Shown piece by piece: positions 18,178-26,700 of a DNA stretch of 64,000 nucleotides. The stretch is from Cryobacterium sp. N22. Its GTDB lineage: Bacteria > Actinomycetota > Actinomycetes > Actinomycetales > Microbacteriaceae. The translations under genes and the position numbers were made by a program. The DNA is taken from assembly GCF_002929555.1 (NCBI RefSeq), contig NZ_PJJP01000037.1:210796-274795 (forward strand), given 5' to 3'. The notes beneath the pieces are model-generated. The model ran no database searches. It saw nothing but the letters and a program-made list of their open reading frames with translations, and was not told the origin of the DNA. Positions within the stretch are counted from its first letter, which is position 1. Each line of letters opens with the position of its first letter.

Positions 18178-19191
18178 ATGCGTGGAGTCATCATGTACGC
18201 GCCCGGCGACGTCCGGGTCGAAGACCGCCAGGACCCGACCATCATCCTGCCCACCGACGCGATCATCCGCCTCACGGCCACCTGCATCTGCGGGTCGGAC
18301 CTGTGGCCGTATCGGGGCGTCGAGCCCGTGGACCACACCGCGATGGGCCACGAGTACGTCGGCATCGTCGAAGAGATCGGCGACGCGGTGCGCTCTGTCA
18401 AGGTCGGCGACTTCGTCGTGGGGTCGTTCGTGATCTCCGACAACACCTGCGAGATCTGCCAGACCGGGTTCCAGTCCAAGTGCGAGCACGCCGAGTTCGC
18501 GTCGGGGATGCAGGCCGAGAAGGCGCGGATCCCGCTCGCGGACGGCACACTGGTGGCGACCCCCGGCCAGCCCGACGCCGATCTGATCCCGTCGCTGCTG
18601 GCCGCCTCCGACGTGCTCGGCACCGGCTGGTTCGCCGCCGTGGCCGCCGAGGCCGGCCCGGGTAAGACCGTCGCCGTCGTCGGAGACGGCGCCGTGGGCC
18701 TGATGGCGATCCTCGCCGCCCAACAACTCGGCGCGGAGCGCATCATCGCCATGTCCCGTCACCCCGAACGGCAGAAGCTCGCCAGGTTCTACGGCGCGAC
18801 CGACATCGTCGAGGAACGCGGCGACGCGGGTGTGGCCAGAATCAAGGAACTCACCGGCGGCCTCGGCGCCCACTCGGTGGTGGAGGCCGTCGGCACCCAG
18901 GAGTCGTTCATGCAGGCCGTCGGCGCGACCCGTGGCGGCGGACACCTGGGCTACGTCGGAGTCAACTACGACGTGCAAATCCCCGGCATCCAGCTGTTCT
19001 TCGCCGGCATCCACACCCTCGGCGGACCCGCCCCGGTGCGCCGGTTCCTGCCCAACCTGATCCAGCTGATTTGGGACCGCACCATCGACCCCGGCAAGGT
19101 CTTCGACCTCACCCTCCCCATCGAAGAGGCCGCCGAGGGCTACAAGGCCATGGACGAACGCCGCGCCACCAAGGTCCTGCTCACCTTCTGA
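18178..19191 (+). CDS. Zinc-dependent alcohol dehydrogenase
   Basis: A 337-residue medium-chain dehydrogenase. Catalytic zinc ligands are visible as Cys38 in CICGSDLW and the GHE motif at 57-59. A reduced structural zinc lobe appears as TCEICQTGFQSKC. The NAD(P) motif is VVGDGAVGLMA. AAGGAG lies 7 nt before the ATG at 18178, which settles the start. The stop overlaps the next ATG by one base (TGATG), so dehydrogenase and MFS carrier are translationally coupled. The substrate is unknown. Confidence 0.9.
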   Translation: MRGVIMYAPGDVRVEDRQDPTIILPTDAIIRLTATCICGSDLWPYRGVEPVDHTAMGHEYVGIVEEIGDAVRSVKVGDFVVGSFVISDNTCEICQTGFQSKCEHAEFASGMQAEKARIPLADGTLVATPGQPDADLIPSLLAASDVLGTGWFAAVAAEAGPGKTVAVVGDGAVGLMAILAAQQLGAERIIAMSRHPERQKLARFYGATDIVEERGDAGVARIKELTGGLGAHSVVEAVGTQESFMQAVGATRGGGHLGYVGVNYDVQIPGIQLFFAGIHTLGGPAPVRRFLPNLIQLIWDRTIDPGKVFDLTLPIEEAAEGYKAMDERRATKVLLTF

Positions 19192-20390
19192 TGCACATCG
19201 TCACGACAGTGCCGGCCTCGGCGGCCGCCGAGAAGACGCAGCGCCTGCCGGTCTTCACCCTGATGTTGTTGGCCGCCATCGGCTTCGTCCTGGTGGCGAT
19301 GGAGACCATGCCGGCCGGCCTGTTGCCGGTGATCGCCAGCGGGCTGGGTACCAGTGAGGGCACCGTCGGCCTGTTCGTCAGCGCCTACGCGCTCGGCACG
19401 GTTCTCGTGACGATTCCCGCCATCACGCTGACCCGGGGGATGCGCCGGAAGCCGCTGCTTCTCGGCGCGATCCTCGGCCTCATCGTGGCGAATACCGTCA
19501 CTGCGGTCTCCAGTGACGTCACCCTGTCGCTCGGGTCACGCTTTGTCGCCGGGGCGTTCTCGGGGATCGTGTGGGGGATGCTCGCCGCCTACGGACGCAA
19601 AATCAGTCCGCCCCGGCAGGCCGGCCTGTCGTTGGCGATCGTGTCCGCCGGGGCCCCCGTCGGATTCGCGCTCGGCACCCCGCTCGGGTCGTGGCTGGGG
19701 TCCGCGTTCGACTGGCGCTGGGCCTTCGCCGGTCTCACCGTGGTGGCGGTGGTCGCCGGCCTGCTGATCGCACTGGTCGCCCCGGATGCCGATGGCCAAC
19801 CGGGAACCGCCAGACTGCCCCTGATGCGGGTGCTGCGGATCCCCGGCATCGCCGTGATCCTGGCCGTGATCTTCACCTGGATGATCGCCCACAACACTAT
19901 CTACACCTACATCGCCCCGTACCTGCGGGCTACCGGCAGCGACCTGACGGTGGAGGTTCAGCTATTCATCTTCGGCGTGGCCTCGATCGTCGGCATCGTT
20001 CTCACCGGAGCGCTCCTCGACCGGCACCCGCGCGCCCTGCTGCACGGCAGCGTTCTGCTGTTCATCGCGGCCGCCGTGATCCTCTGGGCCGGCCACGCGT
20101 CGACGCCCGCGATCATCGCCGCGACAGTGCTGTGGGGACTCACCTTCGGCGGAGCATCCGCCCAGCTCCAGGCCGCGCTCACCACCACGGGCGGAGCCGA
20201 CTCGGATGTCGCAAATGCGTTCCTGCCCGTGGCGTTCAACCTCGCGATCTTCGCCGCCGGGATCCTCGGCGCCGGGCTGCTCACCGCGTTCGACGGCCTC
20301 GTGCTTCCGGTCGTCATGATCGTCTTCGGCCTGGCCGCGCTGCTGCTGACGGTCTACGGGCGCCGGTCGGCCTTTCCCGCCCACCTGTGA
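19191..20390 (+). CDS. MFS transporter of the AraJ / DHA1 type
   Basis: A 399-residue, 12-helix carrier. The first helix region FVLVAMETMPAGLLPVIASG is typical of the AraJ/YdhP-like DHA1 exporters, with an RGMRRKPLLLG loop between helices 2 and 3. The ATG overlaps the dehydrogenase stop by one base. Export of a compound handled by the dehydrogenase is a reasonable guess, since both probably answer to the MmyB regulator at 17180. Confidence 0.87.
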   Translation: MHIVTTVPASAAAEKTQRLPVFTLMLLAAIGFVLVAMETMPAGLLPVIASGLGTSEGTVGLFVSAYALGTVLVTIPAITLTRGMRRKPLLLGAILGLIVANTVTAVSSDVTLSLGSRFVAGAFSGIVWGMLAAYGRKISPPRQAGLSLAIVSAGAPVGFALGTPLGSWLGSAFDWRWAFAGLTVVAVVAGLLIALVAPDADGQPGTARLPLMRVLRIPGIAVILAVIFTWMIAHNTIYTYIAPYLRATGSDLTVEVQLFIFGVASIVGIVLTGALLDRHPRALLHGSVLLFIAAAVILWAGHASTPAIIAATVLWGLTFGGASAQLQAALTTTGGADSDVANAFLPVAFNLAIFAAGILGAGLLTAFDGLVLPVVMIVFGLAALLLTVYGRRSAFPAHL

Positions 20391-20460
20391 TCCGCAACCG
20401 GTATCGTGCTCGGTAGTGCGGCGCGCCGCTGTCGCTACCCTAACGAAGACGGACTCTGCC

Positions 20461-20943
20461 ATGTCGCTCACCCCTGACCCCGCTGCCCAGGCGCTCCTCC
20501 CGCTGTTGGAGGAACAGAACTCCAGCATCGGTTTCAGCTCCTTCGACTATGACGATGCCTACAGGCTCGGCAGCGCGATCATGGCTCGTGCGGCCGCCGA
20601 CGACCTGAGGATCACGGTGGCGATGTCCTTCGGCCAGCAGCGCGTGTTCCACGCGGCGCGGCCGGGCACGACGGCTGACAACGACGACTGGCTGGCCAGG
20701 AAGTTCCGCGTGGTGGCCCGGTACAACGCGCCGTCGTTCCTGATCAGCACCAAGTACCGGGCCAGGGGCCAGGACTTCAACGAGGTCACCGGTCTGCCGA
20801 TTACCGAATACGTGGCCGCCGGCGGCGCCTTCCCGCTGCGAGTGAACGGGTCTCTCATCGGGGCCGTCGGGGTGTCGGGCTTGGTCGAGAACCTCGACCA
20901 CGACCTGGTGGTCTGGGCGCTCGAGGCCGCCAGGGCGCGCTGA
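20461..20943 (+). CDS. UPF0303 / HbpS-like heme-degrading domain protein
   Basis: A 160-residue protein of the UPF0303 group, related to the haem-sensing HbpS/GlcG fold. Landmarks are ITVAMSFGQQRVFH, GTTADNDDWLARKFRVV and the C-terminal GAVGVSGLVENLDHDL. HbpS binds or degrades haem outside the cell in Streptomyces, but this protein has no signal peptide, so a cytosolic role is likelier. The ATG at 20461 fits the family start; a GTG at 20416 would add an unusual extension. It lies 70 nt after the MFS gene and may be independent. Confidence 0.78.
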   Translation: MSLTPDPAAQALLPLLEEQNSSIGFSSFDYDDAYRLGSAIMARAAADDLRITVAMSFGQQRVFHAARPGTTADNDDWLARKFRVVARYNAPSFLISTKYRARGQDFNEVTGLPITEYVAAGGAFPLRVNGSLIGAVGVSGLVENLDHDLVVWALEAARAR

Positions 20944-20995
20944 CGGGCGGATCGAGCCGACCCCGGCCGAGGCGCTCAGCACGTACGATCGGGGG

Positions 20996-21937
20996 ATGCC
21001 CCCGCGCTCGCCCCTTCCACAACGACACGGGCTCGATGCGGCGTGGGTGTGCACCCCGGAGCGCGACCGCCCCGGCCTTCCGAAGCCGACCTGGCCGACC
21101 ATGGGCGCCTGGCTCCAGGAACGGCTGGCCGAGTCCGTGAATGTGGCCGAGTTCCTGGCCGACGGGCGGTTCGTCTACGGGGACGCCGCCCCGGTTGCCG
21201 GCGCGGATCGCTACCGGCCCACCACCTTCGTCTGGTTTCACCGCGACCTGGCCGACGAACCGGTGGTTCCGGGCCCGCTGCACCTGATCTATCGGGATGA
21301 GCGGATCGTGGTGATCGACAAGCCGCCCTTTCTTTCCAGCATCCCCCGGGGAAGGCATGTGGTTCAAAGCGTCGTGGTCCGCCTGCGTGCCCAACTGGAG
21401 TTGCCCGAACTCTCCCCGTTGCACCGCCTGGACCGGGTGACCAGCGGCCTGCTGGTCCTGGCCACCGAACGCCGCTGGCGAGGGGCATACCAGACTCTCT
21501 TCCAACGCGGCGAGGTGAAAAAGGTGTACCGGGCGCTGGCGCCGCTGCGACCGCACCTCGAGCTGCCCGTCACCGTGCGCAACCACCTCCGTACCCGGCC
21601 GGGTCTCTGGCAGGGCGAGGTTGTGCCCGGCGCCCCGGTCAACGCCGAGTCCCTGATCGAACGAGAGGGTGCACACGGCGATACGGCACAGTACCGGCTG
21701 ACACCCCGCACCGGGCGCACCCACCAGTTGCGCCTGCACATGCTGGGTCTCGGCATCCCGATCATCGACGACCCGCTCTACCCCGTGGTGCGGGATGTCT
21801 CGGTGCATGATTTCAGGCGGCCGCTCCAGCTCCTGGCCAGCGAACTGGCCTTCACCGATCCGATCGACGGTGGGGCGCACCGGTTCGAGAGTGTGCGCCG
21901 GCTCCCGCTGACGGCGGAGGATGCCGGAACGAATTGA
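20996..21937 (+). CDS. RluA-family RNA pseudouridine synthase
   Basis: A 313-residue enzyme converting uridine to pseudouridine in rRNA or tRNA. The RluA signature HRLDRVTSGLL (residues 143-153) carries the catalytic Asp146. The other conserved pieces IVVIDKPPFL and GRTHQLRLHM are present. The N-terminal 80 residues lack an S4 domain and instead resemble the actinobacterial TruC/RluA-like extension. The exact target base cannot be predicted. A GGGGG stretch lies directly before the ATG. Confidence 0.9.
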   Translation: MPPRSPLPQRHGLDAAWVCTPERDRPGLPKPTWPTMGAWLQERLAESVNVAEFLADGRFVYGDAAPVAGADRYRPTTFVWFHRDLADEPVVPGPLHLIYRDERIVVIDKPPFLSSIPRGRHVVQSVVVRLRAQLELPELSPLHRLDRVTSGLLVLATERRWRGAYQTLFQRGEVKKVYRALAPLRPHLELPVTVRNHLRTRPGLWQGEVVPGAPVNAESLIEREGAHGDTAQYRLTPRTGRTHQLRLHMLGLGIPIIDDPLYPVVRDVSVHDFRRPLQLLASELAFTDPIDGGAHRFESVRRLPLTAEDAGTN

Positions 21938-21955
21938 CCCTGGTCTGGCGCGGGC

Positions 21956-22459
21956 CTAGGTGAGGCCGGCCCGGGTGGCACGGCCGCTGGTCACGAGAAC
22001 CGCCGTCGAGGCGTCGAGCTCCGCCCAGGTGCCGGGCACGCCCAGCACGGCCAGGGCCGAGGTCGGCAGAGTGACGCTCTCGCCGGTGAGCACGGAGACG
22101 AGGTCTTCGAGTCCGGGATTGTGAGCCACGAGGATCACGTTTTGGAGTTCGTCGGGCAGTTCCCGCACAATCTGGAGCAGATCGTTCACGGATGCGGCAT
22201 ACGCACGGTCATCGATGCGTGCCTCGGGGCTCTCGTTGAGTTCTGCCGAGGCCAGCGCCCAGGTGGCGCGGGCGCGAGTCGCGGGGGAGACAACGGCTAA
22301 GTCGATGGCGGGGACATGCTCGGCCAGCCAGCTGCCGGCCTCCGGTGCCTGCCTCTGTCCACGGGGGTTGAGAGTGCGGTCGATGTCGGCCTCGCCGCCC
22401 GACCAGTCGGACTTGGCGTGCCGGAGCACGATGAGGGTTCTCTCACTGCGTGGGGTCAT
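21956..22459 (-). CDS. SixA-like phosphohistidine phosphatase
   Basis: A 167-residue histidine phosphatase. The RHAKSDW motif (catalytic His14) is diagnostic of the SixA branch, and the second half has VAHNPGLEDLV. SixA removes phosphate from His on signalling or PTS proteins in E. coli; the target here is unknown. Its ATG overlaps the stop of the DUF805 gene upstream (ATGA, 4 nt), so the two are translationally coupled. Confidence 0.88.
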   Translation of the reverse strand: MTPRSERTLIVLRHAKSDWSGGEADIDRTLNPRGQRQAPEAGSWLAEHVPAIDLAVVSPATRARATWALASAELNESPEARIDDRAYAASVNDLLQIVRELPDELQNVILVAHNPGLEDLVSVLTGESVTLPTSALAVLGVPGTWAELDASTAVLVTSGRATRAGLT

Positions 22460-22851
22460 TTCAGGTCCGTTCGTCCGTCAGGCCAGGTCGGCTCGCACCA
22501 GCGCATAACGAGAACGATGATCCCGGCTATCGGCAGCAGGATCCAGAACAGTTCCGGCCAGCGTCGCCCGGCGTCGCGGAGGCGGCGCACAGCGACAGCG
22601 AGCGTGGGGATGAAGGTCGCGATCGACCACACCGAGGCCAGGCTCGTGCCGACGGTGATCTGGCCCGACGGTGTGACCACGTTGAACGCGCCCAGAGCAC
22701 TGCTGACCAGCACGGTGAAGAGAATAAACCACCAGAATTCCGCCCGGGTGGCCCGGCCGTCAAACTCCGCGTACTTCCGGAAGCCAGTGCTGATCGCGGT
22801 GCCGAACGGCATCGGGGGCATGACCGGGGCTGCTACAGGTGGTTGTTTCAT
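22456..22851 (-). CDS. DUF805 membrane protein
   Basis: A 131-residue integral membrane protein with three to four hydrophobic helices. It shows the DUF805 markers YAEFDGRATRAEFWWF and VRRLRDAGRRWPELFW. The family (E. coli YhaH, YiaW) has no proven role. The N-terminus is Pro/Met-rich and cytoplasmic. It is first gene of a two-gene operon with the SixA-like phosphatase. Confidence 0.88.
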   Translation of the reverse strand: MKQPPVAAPVMPPMPFGTAISTGFRKYAEFDGRATRAEFWWFILFTVLVSSALGAFNVVTPSGQITVGTSLASVWSIATFIPTLAVAVRRLRDAGRRWPELFWILLPIAGIIVLVMRWCEPTWPDGRTDLK

Positions 22852-22985
22852 GCCGCCAGCCTAGCCATGCGACGAATTCAGTCTTGACCCCGCCGCCTCA
22901 CTCCCGCCACCCGGTAATGTCGGTGATTCGCCACGGTGTTTCGCTGCGGTGCGTGTGACGACCCATCTCCACCAGTGAGGACCCC

Positions 22986-23399
22986 ATGACCGAGTACACC
23001 CGTCAGAACATCTCGTCCGGCTCCGTCTGGGAGCCCGTCGTCGGCTACTCCCGGGCCGTGCGCGCTGGCGCCTTCGTCTTCGTCGCCGGTACCACCGCCA
23101 GCTCGCCCGACGGGGCCGTCGGCGGGGCGGATGCCGCGGCGCAGGCCCGCGAGATCTTCGTGCGCATCGGCGCTGCCCTGGAACAGGCCGGCGCGAGCTT
23201 CGGCGAGGTCGTGCGCAGCCGCGTCTACCTGAAGGACATCGCCGACTTCGACACCGTCGGGGCGGTGCACGGTGAGATCTTCGGCGCCATCCGCCCGGCT
23301 CTGGTTGCGGTGGCGGTGGGTGCCCTGGCCGCCCCCGACCTCCTCGTGGAGATCGAGCTGGACGCGATCATCGGGGCGGCGCTCCCCGAGGCGCAGTAG
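22986..23399 (+). CDS. RidA / YjgF family protein
   Basis: A 137-residue small trimeric enzyme family that deaminates reactive enamine/imine intermediates. The body matches the family from YSRAVRAGAFVFVAGTTA through VVRSRVYLKDIADF to the IRPALVAVAVGALAAPDLLV region. This last piece is where RidA proteins carry the catalytic Arg and the APxxxVEI strand, and both are seen (Arg in IRPA, then LVEIELDAI). A specific substrate cannot be assigned. It is convergent with the arylsulfatase, 27 nt apart. Confidence 0.87.
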   Translation: MTEYTRQNISSGSVWEPVVGYSRAVRAGAFVFVAGTTASSPDGAVGGADAAAQAREIFVRIGAALEQAGASFGEVVRSRVYLKDIADFDTVGAVHGEIFGAIRPALVAVAVGALAAPDLLVEIELDAIIGAALPEAQ

Positions 23400-23426
23400 C
23401 CGCGCGGTCGGCAGTCGGTTCACGGC

Positions 23427-25793
23427 TCACTGCCGGGCCATGATGATGCGGAAGCGCTCCTCAGGGTCGATGAAGTGGTCGTTGTTGTCGTCGCCCAGGT
23501 CGATCTGCACCCAATTGATCCGGCCGCTGAACCGGCTGTCCTTCGTGGTGTAGTCGGCCGCGACGGGGGTACCGGATTCGTAGCCCACGTCGGTGGTCTC
23601 GTCGGCCGAGAAGATCATGGCCTGGGTGGCGCCCACCCGGCCGGTTCCCACGAGCTTGCCGTCGTAGTAGAGCGTCACGTCGCCGCCTTTGCCCAGCCCG
23701 CCGCCGTCGTAGGCGAACTCCATCCGCACCTGGCATTGACCCTGCGGGATCGGTTGCTCCGCCTCGGTGGCGAACTCGTGAATGCCGAGCACGTTGTAGA
23801 CGAATTTCGCCTTGCCGGCCTTGGCGTAGAGGCTCCAGCCGCCGAACCGTCCGCCCTGAGCGATGATCACGCCATCCGCTCCGCCCTCGGGGATGACCAG
23901 CTCGGCCGTGACCGAGAACGACTTGTTCTTGATACTGACCACGCTGTTTTCGGACAGGCGGCCCATACCGGCGTACATAACCTGGGTGTTCCCCTGGATC
24001 AGTGTCGGCCGGCCGGCGGTTTCGGGGGTGGCCCGTTCCAGAACACGGTCATCGATCGGGAGCACGTTGTATTTCGTGGCTTCAATCAGCCACAGTCGTT
24101 GAAGTTTCGCGAGCAGGTCCGGATTCGTCGCGGCCAGGTCCTGCGCCTGGCTGTAGTCGGTGTGGCCGTCGTAGAGCTCCCAGACATCGTCGTCGAAGGC
24201 CGCAATGGTGCCGCCGACCATGACCCAGGGCGTGCGGTGCTTGGTGACGGCGCTCCACCCCTTGTAGTACAGCCCGCGGTTGCCGAACATCTCGAAATAC
24301 TGCAGGTCGTGACGCTCCGCGGCCGCGGGGTCGTCGAAGGTATACAGCATGCTCACGCCCTCCATGGGCGACTGCTGCACGCCGTTGACCATCGTCGGCT
24401 CGGGCAGGCCGGCGGCCTCGAGGATGGTCGGTGCGATGTCGATGCAGTGGATGAACTGCTCCCGCAGCCCGCCCTTCTCGGCGATCCCGGTGGGCCAGTG
24501 CACGATGGTGCCGTTGCGGGTGCCGCCCCAGTGCGAGGCCACCTGCTTGGTCCACTGGAACGGAGTGTCCATCGCCCACGCCCACCCCACCGCGTAGTGG
24601 TTGTACGAGGTGGGGCTGCCGAATTCGTCCATCTTCGACTCCAGGAACTCCGGGGTCTCGATCGCGGCCATCCCGTTGAAGTTCGCCATTTCGTTGAAGG
24701 CCCCGTTGAGGGTGCCTTCAGCGGACGCCCCGTTGTCGCCGATGATGTAGTAGATGATCGTGTCGTCGAGGATGCCGAGGTCGGCGATGGTGTCGATCAC
24801 CCGGCCCACGTGATGATCGGTGTGCTCCATGAACCCGGCGTAGACCTCCATCTCTCGTTCCAGCACCGGCTTGAGCGCGGCGGGCATGTCGTCCCAGGCG
24901 GGAATATCCGCGTGCCGCGGGGTGAGGAGCGCATCGGCGGGGATCACCCCGAGTTCCTTCTGCTTCGCAAAGGTGCGTTCGCGCTGCACGTCCCAGCCGT
25001 CGGCGAACTTTCCGGCGTACTTGTCCGCCCACTCCTTGGGAACGTGGTGGGGCGCGTGCGTGGCGCCGGGCGCGAAGTACACGAAGAACGGTTTGTCGGG
25101 CATCAGGGCCTTCTGTGAGCGGATCCAGTTGCTCGCGTGATCGGCCAGGTCTTCGGTGAGGTGGTAGCCCTCCTCAGGTGTCGCGGGCGGTTCCACCGGC
25201 GTTGTGCCGTTGTAGAGCGCGGGATCCCACTGGTTGTTCTCCCCGCCGATGAAACCGTAGAAGGTCTCGAAGCCGCCACCGGCCGACGGCCAGGCGTCGA
25301 ACGGGCCCATCGGTGATGACTGCCAGACGGGCACCTCGTGGCACTTGCCGAACTGGGCGGTGGAGTATCCGTTCAGTTTGAGGGTCATCGCCAGCGGCGC
25401 CTTGGTGTTCGGCCGCAACGAGTTGTTGCCCGGCGCCGATGTGGCTGTCTCGGTGATACTGCCCATCCCCACCGAGTGATGGTTGCGGCCGGTGAGCAGC
25501 GCCTGCCGGGTGGGTGCGCACAGCGCCGTGGTGTGGAAACGGTTGTAGCTGAGCCCGTTGGCGGCGAGTTTCTCGGCGTTGGGAGTGGCGCACGGGCCGC
25601 CGAAGGCGCTCGACGCACCGAAGCCGGCATCGTCGATCAGGATGACCAGCACGTTCGGTGCGCCCGCCGGCGGTCGCAGTTGCTCAATCGGCGGGTAGTG
25701 CGTATCGGGGTCCTTCGCGTCGTAGGTGGTGAGACCGGGTGCAGGGCGGTCGGGGATCGGCAGCATGGAGCGGGCGTGGCGGTCGGGATTCAT
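23427..25793 (-). CDS. Arylsulfatase
   Basis: A 788-residue type I sulfatase. The formylglycine motif C-x-P-x-R is LCAPTRQALLTGR with Cys92. Calcium-site aspartates are in LVILIDDAGFG (54-55), and a conserved Asp-Asn pair is in YYIIGDNGAS. After the catalytic domain (to about residue 560) a C-terminal beta-rich domain reminiscent of laminin-G/concanavalin folds extends to GRINWVQIDLG. No signal peptide is visible, so it is probably cytoplasmic or exported in another way. The ATG at 25793 has an ideal AGGAGG site, excluding the longer frame. A formylglycine-generating enzyme is not in this window. Confidence 0.92.
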   Translation of the reverse strand: MNPDRHARSMLPIPDRPAPGLTTYDAKDPDTHYPPIEQLRPPAGAPNVLVILIDDAGFGASSAFGGPCATPNAEKLAANGLSYNRFHTTALCAPTRQALLTGRNHHSVGMGSITETATSAPGNNSLRPNTKAPLAMTLKLNGYSTAQFGKCHEVPVWQSSPMGPFDAWPSAGGGFETFYGFIGGENNQWDPALYNGTTPVEPPATPEEGYHLTEDLADHASNWIRSQKALMPDKPFFVYFAPGATHAPHHVPKEWADKYAGKFADGWDVQRERTFAKQKELGVIPADALLTPRHADIPAWDDMPAALKPVLEREMEVYAGFMEHTDHHVGRVIDTIADLGILDDTIIYYIIGDNGASAEGTLNGAFNEMANFNGMAAIETPEFLESKMDEFGSPTSYNHYAVGWAWAMDTPFQWTKQVASHWGGTRNGTIVHWPTGIAEKGGLREQFIHCIDIAPTILEAAGLPEPTMVNGVQQSPMEGVSMLYTFDDPAAAERHDLQYFEMFGNRGLYYKGWSAVTKHRTPWVMVGGTIAAFDDDVWELYDGHTDYSQAQDLAATNPDLLAKLQRLWLIEATKYNVLPIDDRVLERATPETAGRPTLIQGNTQVMYAGMGRLSENSVVSIKNKSFSVTAELVIPEGGADGVIIAQGGRFGGWSLYAKAGKAKFVYNVLGIHEFATEAEQPIPQGQCQVRMEFAYDGGGLGKGGDVTLYYDGKLVGTGRVGATQAMIFSADETTDVGYESGTPVAADYTTKDSRFSGRINWVQIDLGDDNNDHFIDPEERFRIIMARQ

Positions 25794-25950
25794 CACGGGG
25801 CCTCCTGGTCTTTCGGGTGAAGGTAGCCCGCCGGGGTTCAGGGCGACATCACCCTGTAGGGATGAGGTCGGGTCGGGCACCGGTCAGCTCGTGCCCGGGG
25901 GAGGGCCGGGGCGCGCCCCCACTTCACCTGGTGTCGGTATCATCCGCCAT

Positions 25951-26700
25951 ATGGGGAACCAGCAATGGCGAGCGATCGGTTTTGGCGTGGGGGTCCACGC
26001 GGCACGCTTCGGCGTCATCATGGTCACGCTCGCCGTGGCGCCGCTGGTGGGAATCTCCGGTTGGTACCTGGGGCTCGCTGCAAACGCGGCGTGCGTGATC
26101 TTCGCTGTCGCGCTGGTCACGGGAAAAAAGCTGTGGCGGGCATCGGGGATCCTCGTCGTATGGCGTGGTCCGCGCGCACTGCTGCTGCTGGTGCCGCTTG
26201 TCGTTGAGGTGCTGCTGTGGGCAGTGCCGGCCGGGCTGGTGGAGCAACCTCCGGGTTACGGGCTCTGGGCGCTCACCCTCCTGATGGTGGGGCTGAACGA
26301 AGAGCTCACCAGTCGGGTTGTCGTGCTTGAGAGGATGCGGATGGCGTTCGGACCATGGGCCGCCGTCTCAGTCACCGCTGCGCTGTTCGGTCTACAGCAC
26401 CTGTCCGCCCTGGCGACCACCGGCCGTGGTCTCGACGACGTGTTACTGAACGTGCTGGTCTCGGCGTGTTACGGCTTCGCTCTGGCCGGCTTCCAGTACC
26501 GGTTTCGCTGGCTCGGGCCGCTTGTGCTTCTGCATGCCGCGGCGGACTACACCACGATCCTGTCGTCGCGCCCGCTGCCTGACCCCGTGATTGCCGTCAC
26601 GCTGGTCGTGTTCATTGCCGTGGGCTGGACCGCCCTGCGACTACCGCCCATCCTCAGCCGAGTCCGCTCGTTGCCTCGTCCCGCCGACGCTCGGCCTTGA
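25951..26700 (+). CDS. CPBP (CAAX-like) intramembrane protease
   Basis: A 249-residue, about eight-helix membrane protein. The Abi/CPBP motifs are complete: EExxxR at Glu117-Glu118-Arg122 (NEELTSR), a helix with FGLQHL (His150), and the third motif HAAAD (His195). These residues bind the catalytic metal in the Rce1-like fold. In bacteria such proteins serve in bacteriocin immunity or cleave membrane-bound regulators; no partner is seen. Its last 47 nt overlap the GH15 gene on the other strand. Confidence 0.88.
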   Translation: MGNQQWRAIGFGVGVHAARFGVIMVTLAVAPLVGISGWYLGLAANAACVIFAVALVTGKKLWRASGILVVWRGPRALLLLVPLVVEVLLWAVPAGLVEQPPGYGLWALTLLMVGLNEELTSRVVVLERMRMAFGPWAAVSVTAALFGLQHLSALATTGRGLDDVLLNVLVSACYGFALAGFQYRFRWLGPLVLLHAAADYTTILSSRPLPDPVIAVTLVVFIAVGWTALRLPPILSRVRSLPRPADARP

